Positions 51,284 through 60,048 of a stretch of 64,000 bases of DNA are shown here, one piece after another. Each line of letters opens with the position of its first letter. Position 1 is the stretch's first letter. The position numbers and the translations under genes are program-made. This stretch comes from CBDIBC01 sp965276635. GTDB taxonomy: Bacteria > Actinomycetota > Acidimicrobiia > Acidimicrobiales > Palsa-688. The notes under the pieces were generated by a model. That model was given only the letters and a program-made list of their open reading frames with translations. It did not search any database and was not told where the DNA came from. The stretch spans positions 372,001 to 436,000 of the forward strand of contig CBDIBC010000004.1 of assembly GCA_965276635.1 (NCBI GenBank), written 5' to 3'.

Positions 51284-52534
51284 ATGAGAAATGCAAAGGT
51301 CGCAGCGGTGACGTTGGCCGCCTGCGCGGCGATGACCGCCTGCGGCAGCAGCGGGAAGTCGGTCCCGGGATCGTCGACGAGCGGGGGAGGCGGAGCGCCC
51401 GGCGTCACCGCCACATCAATCACGGTCGGCGGGGTGGGCTACAAGACCTTTTACGCCGACTCCTTCACTGGCGCCCAAGCTCGCTTCGCCGCCCAGAACG
51501 CCCAGGGAGGGGTGTACGGGCGCAAGATCAACCTGTCGACCTTCATCGACGACGGTGGCAGCTCGACGGCCAACATCAATGCGGTGCACACCCTGGTCCA
51601 GCAGGACAATGTGTTCGCCGTGCTGCCGGTGGAGGACAATGCCTTCAGCGGCGCCACTTATCTGGCCCAGGCCAAGGTCCCCTTCTTCGGCTGGTCGGTG
51701 GACCCGCTGTGGTGCGACAACCAGTACGGGTTCGGCGTCGACGGAGCCGACTGCAACGAGATCACGCAAAAGACGATCGCCAAGTTCACGCAGGCCGCAG
51801 CCCAGCTGCTGCCTGGGGGATCGGCCCAGGGCAAGGCCGTCGCGGTGGTCGGCGAGGACAATGCCTCGGCCGTCGACGCCCTGAAGGGCTTCGCCGCGCA
51901 GTGGAAGCAGGCCGGCGCCAATGTCGTGCTCAACGACACGTCCATCCCGACCCCCCCGGCGGTGACATCCGACTACACGCCCTACGCCCAGAAGGCCATG
52001 ACGGCCAACGGAGGCAAGCCGCCGGATTACATCGAGATGGTTATGGCCCCCGCTGACACCATCGGCTATCAGGCCAAGCTGCGCGCCCTCGGCTACAAGG
52101 GAATCCTGCAGAACTTCACGCTGTACGACCCGCGCATCGCGGCGGCGGCGGCCGGCAGCTACATCGAGACGACGTTCGCACCGTTCCAGCAGTCGTCGCC
52201 GGGGGTGTCGACCATGATCAGCCAGCTCAAGGCCTACGACCCCAAGATCCTCCTCGACCTCCCGGCTGAGACGGGGTGGCTGGCGGCCGACGAGTTCATC
52301 GACGGGCTCAAGCTGACCGGCCCCAAGCTGACCCGGGCGTCGTTCATCGCCGCCCTGAACGGTGGCAAGTTCGCCCCCAGCTTCCAGGGCGTGGCCGGCC
52401 AGGCCCAGTACCCGGCCGACCACAGCAACACGGCACCGTACATCTCGTTCGTCTACAGCGACGGGACGTCCTACAGCGTCAAGGTCCCCCTGACCAAGGT
52501 GCCGGTGGAGCCCAACCCGCTGCTCGGGGGATAG
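51284..52534 (+). CDS. Branched-chain-type ABC substrate-binding lipoprotein, copy 2
   Basis: A 416-residue close paralogue of the preceding protein, with the lipobox MTAC and the same fold. Differences cluster in certain places (VEDNAFSG for AADSDFAG; ITQKTIAKFTQAAAQ for TTVKTVPNFIGVAQQ; MAPADTIG for MTVSDTVA). These flank the regions between the lobes, so the two may bind different ligands. It converges with the LivG gene; a strong hairpin (52549-52596) lies between. Confidence 0.9.
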   Translation: MRNAKVAAVTLAACAAMTACGSSGKSVPGSSTSGGGGAPGVTATSITVGGVGYKTFYADSFTGAQARFAAQNAQGGVYGRKINLSTFIDDGGSSTANINAVHTLVQQDNVFAVLPVEDNAFSGATYLAQAKVPFFGWSVDPLWCDNQYGFGVDGADCNEITQKTIAKFTQAAAQLLPGGSAQGKAVAVVGEDNASAVDALKGFAAQWKQAGANVVLNDTSIPTPPAVTSDYTPYAQKAMTANGGKPPDYIEMVMAPADTIGYQAKLRALGYKGILQNFTLYDPRIAAAAAGSYIETTFAPFQQSSPGVSTMISQLKAYDPKILLDLPAETGWLAADEFIDGLKLTGPKLTRASFIAALNGGKFAPSFQGVAGQAQYPADHSNTAPYISFVYSDGTSYSVKVPLTKVPVEPNPLLGG

Positions 52535-52548
52535 GAACCCGCAGCCGT

Positions 52549-52596
52549 GCCACCGAGGCGCTCGGCCCCACCCGGAGGGCTGAGCGTCTCGGTGGC
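52549..52596. terminator. Strong bidirectional hairpin terminator
   Basis: Bases 52549-52567 pair with 52578-52596 over 19 bp, with two G-T pairs and no mismatch, and a 10-nt loop. It lies in the 89-bp gap between the convergent binding-protein and LivG genes. There is no T-run, which is common for actinobacterial terminators. Confidence 0.75.
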
Positions 52597-52623
52597 CGCA
52601 GTGGGGGCCAGACGGTCGTGGGC

Positions 52624-53439
52624 TCAGACGGTCGTGGTGCCCGACGCCGTCGCCTCGGCACCCTCGTCCGTCTCGGTGCCCAGATAGGCGGCCCGCACGG
52701 CCTGGTTGCGCCGGATCTCCGCCGGCGTGCCCTCGGCCAGGACCTCGCCCAGGCTCAACACCATGATGCGGTCGCAGCGCTCCATCACGAAGTCCATGTC
52801 GTGCTCCACCAGCAGCACACCGCAGTTGTCCTCGGCGGCGATCTGGCGGACGAGCACGGCCAGGCGGCCCACCTCGTCGCGGTCGAGGCCCGACGCCGGC
52901 TCGTCGAGCAGGAGGATCTTCGGGCGCTGCACGGTGGCCCGAGCCAGCTCGACCATGCGGGCCAGGCCGATCGGGAGCGATCCGGCGGACACGTCGGCAT
53001 AGGACGACAGCCCGCAGCGCTCCAGGGCGGCCCGGGCCAGCTCGGTGCGCGCCCGCTGGCGCCGGCGCCGACCCGGCGCGGAGACCAGGTCGCCGAACAG
53101 GCCGCCGCCGCCGCCGTCGGGGTCGAGGGCCGCGACCACGTTGTCGAGCACCGACAGCCAGCCGAACACCTGGACGGCCTGGAAGGTGCGGCGCATCCCG
53201 GCGCGCGAGCGGCGCACGGGCGTGGTCCGGGTCACGTCCGCGCCGTCGAGGAGGACACGGCCGGACTTGGGGACACGAACCCCGGAGATGACGTCGAACA
53301 GGGTGGTCTTGCCGGCACCGTTGGGCCCGATCAGGCCGCACACCTCGCCGTAGGCGACGGTGAGCGACATGTTGGTGAGGGCTCGGACCCCGCCGAAGGT
53401 GACCGTGACGTCCTCGACGTCGAGCGCGTTGGGGCTCAT
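52624..53439 (-). CDS. livG: ABC transporter ATP-binding protein LivG-type
   Basis: A 271-residue ATPase of the branched-chain amino-acid importer family. Walker A is GPNGAGKTTLFD (about residue 38), the Q-loop is RTFQAVQ, the signature region is SAGSLPIGLARMVELARA, a degenerate form of the ABC signature, and Walker B is ILLLDEPASGLDRDE; the switch His is LLVEHDMDFVM. A Gly/Arg-rich insert (about residues 108-130) is longer than usual. AGGAGGAG precedes the ATG. It lies after the P450 gene in the same operon as the LivH-M-F fusion. Confidence 0.92.
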   Translation of the reverse strand: MSPNALDVEDVTVTFGGVRALTNMSLTVAYGEVCGLIGPNGAGKTTLFDVISGVRVPKSGRVLLDGADVTRTTPVRRSRAGMRRTFQAVQVFGWLSVLDNVVAALDPDGGGGGLFGDLVSAPGRRRRQRARTELARAALERCGLSSYADVSAGSLPIGLARMVELARATVQRPKILLLDEPASGLDRDEVGRLAVLVRQIAAEDNCGVLLVEHDMDFVMERCDRIMVLSLGEVLAEGTPAEIRRNQAVRAAYLGTETDEGAEATASGTTTV

Positions 53440-53482
53440 GGGCGTGCTCCTCCTTGTCGGGGTGCGTCACGCAGAGGACGAC

Positions 53483-54706
53483 TCACGCGGCGCGCACCGG
53501 CACGTTCTTGTAGCCGGCCACGTTCGACATGGTCACCCGCCGGAGGCCGGTCTCGTCGATCTCGAAGCTCGGCCAGCGCCGACGCATCTCGGCGATGGCG
53601 ATGCGGCACTCGGATCGGGCCAGCGCCGCGCCCAGGCAGCTGTGGACCCCGTAGCCGAAGCCCAGCGCCAGAGACGGCTTCCTGGTCACGTCGAAGCGGT
53701 CCGGGTCCACGAAGGCCCGCTCGTCGCGGCAGGCCGACCCGGTCAGCAACAGCACCGCGCTGCCGGCCGGGATGGTCGTGCCGTCCACGACGCGATCCTC
53801 CAGCATGTAGCGACCTTGGTACTGGCTCGGCGGGAGATAGCGGAGGATCTCCTCCACCGCGGTGGGGATGACCGCCTCGTCGTCGAGGATCAGCTGCCAT
53901 TGCTCGGGGTTCCGGGCGAACAGCACGAAGGCGTTGCCGAGCAGCTTGGTCACCGTCTCGGCGCCGGCGCCGGCCAGCAGGGTGAGGAACCCGGCGATCT
54001 CCTCGTCGCTCAGCTGCGTCGTGTCGCCATCGGCCCGCTCCACCTCCACCTCGGTGAGGCGGGTGATCATGTCGTCGGCCGGGTGGCGGCGCTTCTCCTG
54101 GAGCAGGTTGTACATGTACAAGCCGGCATCCATCTGGGCCTTCTCCGACTCCGGGCTGGGCCGCTTCTGGCCCGGCTCGCGGTGCAGCATGATGTCGACC
54201 CATAGGCGGATCTGCTGGCGCTCACCCGCAGGGACACCGAGCATCTCGGAGATGACCTCGACCGGGAAGAGCGCGGTCCACTCGGCTACGGCGTCGAAGT
54301 CGTGTGGATCGGCGACGGCGTCGGCGTGGGCGCTGACCACCCGGCGCACCATCGGCTCGAGCGCGGCCATGGCTCTCGGGGTGAACACCCGGCTGACCAG
54401 GGCCCGCATGCGGTCGTGATCCGGGGGGTCCATGAACAGGATCATGGGGTATTGGATGCGCGCCGGGTCGGACAGGAAGTTCAGGTCGGTGCCGTAGGCG
54501 CTGGAATAGGCAGCCAGGTCCTTGTGGGCGGCGGTCACATGCTCCCAGCGCGAGAGCGCCCAGAAGTCGTAGCTGGGGTTGTGGTACACCGGCGCCTTGT
54601 CGCGAAGCCGGCGGTACAGGGCCGTCGGGTCACCGAAGAAGTCGTCCCCGAAGGGATCGAACTCCAGGCCCGAGCCGGCGTGGGCGGCAGTGGCGTCAGT
54701 GCTCAC
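53483..54706 (-). CDS. Cytochrome P450 within the ABC transporter operon
   Basis: A 407-residue P450. The I-helix is LAGAGAETVTK (about residue 245), ExxR is EILRYL, and the haem loop is LGFGYGVHSCLGAALARSE (about residues 345-363), a canonical F-G-x-G-x-x-x-C-x-G. The GTG at 54706 lies in the first unit of a 19-bp tandem array (54701-54789) that repeats a ribosome-site and start-codon module. The gene is between LivH-M-F and LivG, so its substrate is probably what the transporter brings in. Confidence 0.92.
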   Translation of the reverse strand: MSTDATAAHAGSGLEFDPFGDDFFGDPTALYRRLRDKAPVYHNPSYDFWALSRWEHVTAAHKDLAAYSSAYGTDLNFLSDPARIQYPMILFMDPPDHDRMRALVSRVFTPRAMAALEPMVRRVVSAHADAVADPHDFDAVAEWTALFPVEVISEMLGVPAGERQQIRLWVDIMLHREPGQKRPSPESEKAQMDAGLYMYNLLQEKRRHPADDMITRLTEVEVERADGDTTQLSDEEIAGFLTLLAGAGAETVTKLLGNAFVLFARNPEQWQLILDDEAVIPTAVEEILRYLPPSQYQGRYMLEDRVVDGTTIPAGSAVLLLTGSACRDERAFVDPDRFDVTRKPSLALGFGYGVHSCLGAALARSECRIAIAEMRRRWPSFEIDETGLRRVTMSNVAGYKNVPVRAA

Positions 54707-54789
54707 GGTGTACTTCCGTGCTCATGGTGTACTTCCGTGCTCATGGTGTACTTCCGTGCTCATGGTGTCCGCTCATGGTGTCCTTCCGT
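54701..54789 (-). repeat. 19-bp tandem repeats carrying a translation-start module
   Basis: Units at 54701, 54720, 54739 and 54771 are 19 bp; a 13-bp partial unit is at 54758. On the - strand a unit reads ACGGAAGTACACCATGAGC, so each full unit has a purine-rich ribosome site and an ATG (GTG in the unit next to the gene). The real start of the P450 is in the last unit. Because 19 is not a multiple of three, the upstream ATGs are in other frames. Confidence 0.92.
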
Positions 54790-54798
54790 GGGCCCGGG

Positions 54799-57669
54799 TC
54801 AGGCGGGATCGAGGTGAGAGCTGGATTGGGCGGCGCCGGAGGGGACAGGGTCGGCACCCAGGTAGGCGGTGGTGAGGGCGTTGTCGTCCAGATCGGACCG
54901 TGGCCCGCTCCAGGTGACCAGGCCGTTCGCCATGAGGGCCACGTGGTCGGCGAGCTGCAGCACGGCCGTGGTCTTCTCCTCCAGGAGCAGGATCGTGGTG
55001 CCCATGTCGCGCAGGCGGCCGAGCGTGTCGCAGACCTGCCGGGCGGCCAGCGGGGCCAGGCCGAGGGTTGGCTCGTCGGCGATGAGGAGCGTCGGCGGGC
55101 GAACCATGGCCGAGGCCAGGGCGAGCATCTGCTGCTCACCGCCGGAGAGCAGGCCGGCCCGCTGTCTCCGTCGCGTGTCGAGGATGGGGAAGTGCGCGTA
55201 CGCCTCGGCGATCTGGGCCTTGGTGCGCAACCACAGGGCGAGGTTCTCCTCGACGGACAGACCCGGGAAGACGCCGCGGCCCTCCGGCGCCAGCATGATC
55301 CCACCCTCGCTCGCCCGGCGATGCGTCGGCCAGACCGAGACGTCGGCCTGATCGACGTGGACGGTCCCCGACGTGGGGGGCACCAGGCCGGCGATCACCG
55401 CCGCGACCGTCGACTTCCCGGCCCCGTTCGAGCCGACCAGGGCGGTGATGGTACCGGGGGCGATGGCCAGGTTCACGCCGTGGAGCACCTCCAGCGGCCC
55501 ATAGGCAGCATGCAGGTCGCGGATGCTCACCAGCGCGCCGCTGTCGTCGGCCGGGACCGGCTGGGCCGTGGCCGATGGGCCGGAAGGGGTGACGATGGGG
55601 GCGCCCGCGGAGGCGCCGGCCAGCGCATCGGCCGGGGTGAGCACGGCACCGCCCTCGGCCGCAGCCTGGCGCGCCGCTCGGGCCCGGCGCTTCTCGAAGC
55701 GCTGCTGGGCCGACAGGGCGAGCGAGCCGTCGGGGTTCTTGGCCAGGTTGATGGCCCCCAGCCCGAACAGGATGGGGAGGAAGTTGCTGGAGGACAGGAT
55801 CACGTGCAAGGCACCGCTGGTGCCGGTGATCTTGGTGAAGATGGCCTGGAACAGCCCGAAGGCCAGGCCGGCGAGCAGGGCGCCGGCCGGGCGACGGATG
55901 CCGAAGGTGACCACCACCGCCAGCCAGATGAGCCCGACGATGGACGGGTTCGTGGTGTTGGCGTAGGGGCTGGTGGTGAGGGTGAAGAACGCACCACCGA
56001 TGCCGGCGATGCCGGCCGAGACCGCGAACACCGCGATCTTCGCCCGGTCGGGTGAGATGCCCGAGGTCCGGGCGGCCACATCCGACGACCGGGCCGCCAG
56101 CATCGCTCGCCCGGTGGACGACCGCTGCAGGTTGATCACCACCAGGGTGAGGAGGCCGAAGACCATGAGGACCACGATCGACAGCGTCACCGGGTCGGAG
56201 AGGTGGAACGGGCCGATGATCGGTGGGTTCACCGTGTAGCCGGTCGACTGATGGCGCACCGAGTCGATCTGGTAGATGACCAGGTCGGCGATGAAGGCGA
56301 GCGCCAGGCTGGCCAGGGCCAGCTCCAGGGCGCCGAGCCGGCGCACTGGGATGGCGATGAGCGCGCCAGCCAGCATGGACACGGCGCCGGCGCCGATCAC
56401 CGCCAGCGCGAAGTTCAGGTGGCCGTGGGCGCTGATGAGCGGGATGCTGCCGTAGTCGTGGGTCAGCAGCCAGCCGCACGTGAAGGCGCCGGCGGTCACG
56501 AAGGTGGCCTGGGCCAGGCTGATCATGCCACCGAGACCGGTGACCACCACGAACGAGAGGAAGACCACGGCAAAGACCAGGCCCTGGGCCATGAGCCCAC
56601 CCCAGTAGGCATTGGCGAAGACCATCAGGTAGATGACGATGGCGGCGGCCACCACCGCCCAGGGCAGGCCCCGGCGCCACGTCGGCAGGTCCCGCCGGTA
56701 GTCGGGTGGCGACGGCTCCTTGGCCACCGAACCGGCGGCCCGGGACTTGCGGCGCACGAGGAGGATCAGGCCGACGATGGTGAGGATGTAGGGGATAGAG
56801 GTCTGGAAGCCGCTGATGTTGGTGAGGAACTTCGGGAGGAAGTCGGTCTTGTAGGTGGCCACCAGGTTCTGCACGATGCCGAGGACCAGTCCGCCGACGA
56901 AGGCCAGGGGCAGGGATCGCAGCCCGGCGAACACGATGGCGGCGAACGACCCGAGGATGATGTAGGTGTACTGGGTGTTGTCCAGGCCGAAGGCGGGGCC
57001 GAGCAGCACGCCGCCGAGCCCGGCCAGGACCATGGTCAGCATCCAGGTGAGCGCCGAGACGCGACCGGTGTGCACGCCGCGCAGGGCGGCCAGGTCCCGG
57101 CGGTCGACGTCGGCGCGCACGAGCAGACCGAGGCGGGTGTGGCGCAGGAGCAACCACAGGCCGACGGCAGCCACCGCGGCCGCGGCCAGGGTGGCGAGCT
57201 GGTCGGTGTTGATGACCAGACCGGAGAGGGGGCGATAGTTGTGGGCCGGCACGGGCCCCAGGCCGGCGGTGTTGACGATGTCGGTGGTCGTGGGCAGGTT
57301 CCCGCCGAGGGCGTTGACCGCTTCCACGATCCACAACGCCAGGGCCGGGAGGGCGACGAACAAGCCGATGGTGCCCACGATCCGCGCGTAGACAGGCGCG
57401 CCGGCCAGCTTCCGGAACATCACCCGGTCCAAGAAGAGCCCGAGGAGTGGCGCGAAAACCAAGATGGTGAGCACGCCTGCGACGGGAGTCGACAGATGGG
57501 CGCCATGGTGCAACTGGTAGAACAGGAACGCGCTGGCGAAGGCCACCGCACCGTGACCGAAGTTGAAGATGCCCGTGGTCTCGTATGTCAGGACGATCCC
57601 GGAGGCCATGATGGCGTAGATGCCCCCGGTGGCGGCCCCCGATATCAGCAGCGTCCAGAAGGTGTTCAC
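54799..57669 (-). CDS. LivH-LivM-LivF fusion, ABC importer
   Basis: A 956-residue three-part protein. Residues about 1-315 form a LivH permease (GAATGGIYAIMASGIVLTYE; LIVNTDQLATLAA; RGVHTGRVSALTWM). Residues about 325-655 form a LivM permease (GLGGMISLAQATFVTAGAFT; DVAARTSGISPDRAKIAVFA). Residues about 715-956 form a LivF ATPase with Walker A GSNGAGKSTVA, signature LLSGGEQQMLALA and Walker B LLIADEPTLGLAP. Usually these are three genes. GTG at 57669 is taken as the start; an ATG at 57732 is possible. It forms a transcription unit with the P450 and LivG. Confidence 0.9.
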   Translation of the reverse strand: MNTFWTLLISGAATGGIYAIMASGIVLTYETTGIFNFGHGAVAFASAFLFYQLHHGAHLSTPVAGVLTILVFAPLLGLFLDRVMFRKLAGAPVYARIVGTIGLFVALPALALWIVEAVNALGGNLPTTTDIVNTAGLGPVPAHNYRPLSGLVINTDQLATLAAAAVAAVGLWLLLRHTRLGLLVRADVDRRDLAALRGVHTGRVSALTWMLTMVLAGLGGVLLGPAFGLDNTQYTYIILGSFAAIVFAGLRSLPLAFVGGLVLGIVQNLVATYKTDFLPKFLTNISGFQTSIPYILTIVGLILLVRRKSRAAGSVAKEPSPPDYRRDLPTWRRGLPWAVVAAAIVIYLMVFANAYWGGLMAQGLVFAVVFLSFVVVTGLGGMISLAQATFVTAGAFTCGWLLTHDYGSIPLISAHGHLNFALAVIGAGAVSMLAGALIAIPVRRLGALELALASLALAFIADLVIYQIDSVRHQSTGYTVNPPIIGPFHLSDPVTLSIVVLMVFGLLTLVVINLQRSSTGRAMLAARSSDVAARTSGISPDRAKIAVFAVSAGIAGIGGAFFTLTTSPYANTTNPSIVGLIWLAVVVTFGIRRPAGALLAGLAFGLFQAIFTKITGTSGALHVILSSSNFLPILFGLGAINLAKNPDGSLALSAQQRFEKRRARAARQAAAEGGAVLTPADALAGASAGAPIVTPSGPSATAQPVPADDSGALVSIRDLHAAYGPLEVLHGVNLAIAPGTITALVGSNGAGKSTVAAVIAGLVPPTSGTVHVDQADVSVWPTHRRASEGGIMLAPEGRGVFPGLSVEENLALWLRTKAQIAEAYAHFPILDTRRRQRAGLLSGGEQQMLALASAMVRPPTLLIADEPTLGLAPLAARQVCDTLGRLRDMGTTILLLEEKTTAVLQLADHVALMANGLVTWSGPRSDLDDNALTTAYLGADPVPSGAAQSSSHLDPA

Positions 57670-57792
57670 TTGGTGGCCACCTGTGCCTCCCCCGATTCCG
57701 TGCTCCGACTGCCAGAGCGTAGCGTGCTTCACCGTCAGGTGCGGTTGCGGTCTCCTCAGCGTTACATGCCCATGTGCGGCTGGGGGTGTCAG

Positions 57793-57816
57793 TCCCTCTC
57801 CTGTGCGGGAGAGGGA
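57793..57816 (-). terminator. Hairpin after acyl-CoA dehydrogenase operon
   Basis: TCCCTCTCC (57793-57801) pairs perfectly with GGAGAGGGA (57808-57816) around a 6-nt loop, starting 6 nt after the stop of the leftward acyl-CoA dehydrogenase gene. No T-run follows. Confidence 0.6.
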
Positions 57817-57822
57817 TGACCG

Positions 57823-58989
57823 TCAGCTGGAGCGCGGCAGGCCCAACCCGCGCTGGGCGATGATGTTCCGCTGCACCTCGCTGGTGCCGGCGTAGATGGT
57901 CGTGCCCAGCGAGTAGCGCATGGCGTGCTCGATGCGGCCGCCCTCGGGCGCCGTCGGCTCGAAGTAGCTGCGCAGTCCGTCCGGGCCCATCAGCTCCACC
58001 AGCTCCTCGGATCGGCGGACGATGGCCTCGGAGCTGAACAGCTTGGCCATCGGCCCCTCTGCGTCGCGCGGCAGATGCTCCTCACCGAGCCAGATGGCGC
58101 GTCGCTGCAGGAGCAGCGACACCTCGATGTCCGTCGCCGTACGGGCCAGGCGGTCGCGCACCTCAGGATCGTCCACTCGCGTCGTTCCGGCGTCGTCGGT
58201 GCTGGTGCGGGCCCAGTGCTCGGCGTGGTCGAGCATGCCCTGGGCCTGGGCGCCGAAGCCGGCGGCGTGCTCGTCACCGAGTGAGGCCGTCATGACCTTC
58301 CAGCCTTCGTTCACCCCGCCGATGCGGGCCGAGTCGGGGACCCGGGCATCGGTGTAAAAGGTGATGTTCGTCCGCTCGCCCGACATCGTGTACACGGCCT
58401 GGGCCTCCACGCCCTCCTGGTGCATGGGGACCAGGAAGGTGGTGAGGCCCTTGTGCTTGGGGAGATCAGGGTCGGTGCGGGTCAGCAGGAACACGTAGTC
58501 CCCGATGTGTCCGTTCGTGGTGAACATCTTCTGACCGTTGATCACCCATTCGTCTCCGTCGCGCTCGGCGCGACACCGGGCCGAGGCCACATCGGACCCG
58601 CTCTCGGGCTCGCTGAAGCCGAGGACGATCACGATCTCACCGGCCAGCGCCTTGGGCAGGATCTGGCGACGCTGCTCGTCGGTGCCCATGGCCAGGATCA
58701 CCTTGGCGACCATGGTGGTGGTGCCGATGCCGTAGGTCGGGGCGTGGACCCGGCTGAGCTCCTCGCGGAAGGCGATCATCTCGATGGGATCGCGGTCTTG
58801 GCCACCCCACTCCGAAGGCCAGTCCGGGGCGATCCAGTCGCGTTCGTGCAGCGCGGCGGTGAACGCCTCGTCGTGGGCGACGCCGCTGCGGTACAGGCGC
58901 TCCTCGAGCTCCAGCGTCAGCGTCTCGTCGAGGAAGTCCCGCACCTGTCCCCGCAGGGCGTCGGAGTCTGCTCCGAGGTCGAAATCCAT
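57823..58989 (-). CDS. Acyl-CoA dehydrogenase, catalytic-type member of a pair
   Basis: A 388-residue dehydrogenase. The flavin/substrate motif is LGFSEPESGSDVASAR (about residues 122-137), followed by WVINGQKMFTTNGHIGDYVF. The C-terminal IYAGTSEVQRNIIAQRGLGL supplies the FAD-binding segment. Its start at 58989 (MDFDLGAD) is preferred over the longer frame to 59046, which would overlap the upstream gene. It follows a second, divergent dehydrogenase by 16 bp; in steroid catabolism such pairs form alpha2beta2 heterotetramers. Confidence 0.9.
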   Translation of the reverse strand: MDFDLGADSDALRGQVRDFLDETLTLELEERLYRSGVAHDEAFTAALHERDWIAPDWPSEWGGQDRDPIEMIAFREELSRVHAPTYGIGTTTMVAKVILAMGTDEQRRQILPKALAGEIVIVLGFSEPESGSDVASARCRAERDGDEWVINGQKMFTTNGHIGDYVFLLTRTDPDLPKHKGLTTFLVPMHQEGVEAQAVYTMSGERTNITFYTDARVPDSARIGGVNEGWKVMTASLGDEHAAGFGAQAQGMLDHAEHWARTSTDDAGTTRVDDPEVRDRLARTATDIEVSLLLQRRAIWLGEEHLPRDAEGPMAKLFSSEAIVRRSEELVELMGPDGLRSYFEPTAPEGGRIEHAMRYSLGTTIYAGTSEVQRNIIAQRGLGLPRSS

Positions 58990-59005
58990 GCTCTCCGTGC
59001 CCTTC

Positions 59006-60034
59006 TTAGGAAGCGGTTCGAGGGGTGGCCGGCCCGTAGCGGGCATCCGCCACCCGCTGGAAGGCGTGGGCGGGGTTGCCCCATGACAGGGCCCACGAGC
59101 GGACCCGCCGGTAGTACAGCTGGATGTCGTACTCGATCATGAAGCCGTATCCGCCGTGGTAGTGCAGGCTGGCGTAGGTGGTGTCGCGAGCCGCTTCGTA
59201 GGCGAACCCGAAGGCCATGGCCGACAGCTCGCTGGCTCGCGGCGACAGGTCGGCCGCCGCCCAGGCGGCCTCGTAAGCCAGCAGCCGAGCGCCGTCGAGG
59301 GCGGTGGCGCAGTTCGCCAGGGTATGTGAGACGCTCTGGTAGGAGCCGACCGGTCGGCCCCAGGCCTGGCGGACCTTGACGTACTCGATGCCGATCTCCA
59401 GGGCCCGAGCGCCGGCGCCGACCAGGGCGGCGGCGGTCAGCGTCTGCCAATCGTCGAGGGCACCACGCCAGGCGGCCACGGCCTCGAGGCCCTCGGCCAG
59501 CACGGTGCCGTCGCTCGTGTCGACATCAGCCAGCGGCTGGCCGCCGAGGTTCGTCACCGGTCGAGCGTGACCGTCGAGCGTCACCAGGAGGATCCGCTCG
59601 CCGTCGCGGACGAGAGCCAGCTCGGCGCCGGCGCCGGCGGGGACCATGGTGGCCGTGGATTCGGAGGCCGGGCGCAAGGCTACCGTCGCCATGCGCTGGT
59701 GGGCCATCACGTCGCGGAGGCACTCGGCGCTGGGACCGGCACCCAGCCGTTCGAGCAGCCGGACCGCCACCTGCACCTCGATCACCGGGGCAGGAGCCAG
59801 GGCGCGGCCCTGCTGCTCGGCCACCAGGGTCAGGTCAAGCAGCGAGGCCCCCCACCCCCCGGCCTTCTCGCCCACGGCCATATCGATGACGCCGATCTCG
59901 CACAGACGCTTCCACAGCTCCTGGTCGGGCGCGGCCTCCGCGGCTCGTACCCGCTCGGGCGTGGCCTCCTTGGCGTACAACGACGCGAAGGCGTCGACCA
60001 GCTGTTGCTGCTCGGGGTCGATGCGCAGGTCCAT
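59006..60034 (-). CDS. Acyl-CoA dehydrogenase, degenerate partner subunit
   Basis: A 342-residue acyl-CoA dehydrogenase homologue. The N- and C-terminal helical domains are intact (EQQQLVDAFASLYAKEATPE; HGGYGFMIEYDIQLYYRRVR). In the middle beta-domain the usual SEPxxGSD segment is replaced by LRPASESTATMVP. This suits a non-catalytic subunit of a heteromeric enzyme such as ChsE1-ChsE2 (FadE28-FadE29). It is followed by the catalytic-type partner at 57823 and preceded by an amidohydrolase, all within 16 bp of each other. The pairing is an inference. Confidence 0.85.
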   Translation of the reverse strand: MDLRIDPEQQQLVDAFASLYAKEATPERVRAAEAAPDQELWKRLCEIGVIDMAVGEKAGGWGASLLDLTLVAEQQGRALAPAPVIEVQVAVRLLERLGAGPSAECLRDVMAHQRMATVALRPASESTATMVPAGAGAELALVRDGERILLVTLDGHARPVTNLGGQPLADVDTSDGTVLAEGLEAVAAWRGALDDWQTLTAAALVGAGARALEIGIEYVKVRQAWGRPVGSYQSVSHTLANCATALDGARLLAYEAAWAAADLSPRASELSAMAFGFAYEAARDTTYASLHYHGGYGFMIEYDIQLYYRRVRSWALSWGNPAHAFQRVADARYGPATPRTAS

Positions 60035-60048
60035 CGGGCCCGGCCCGC

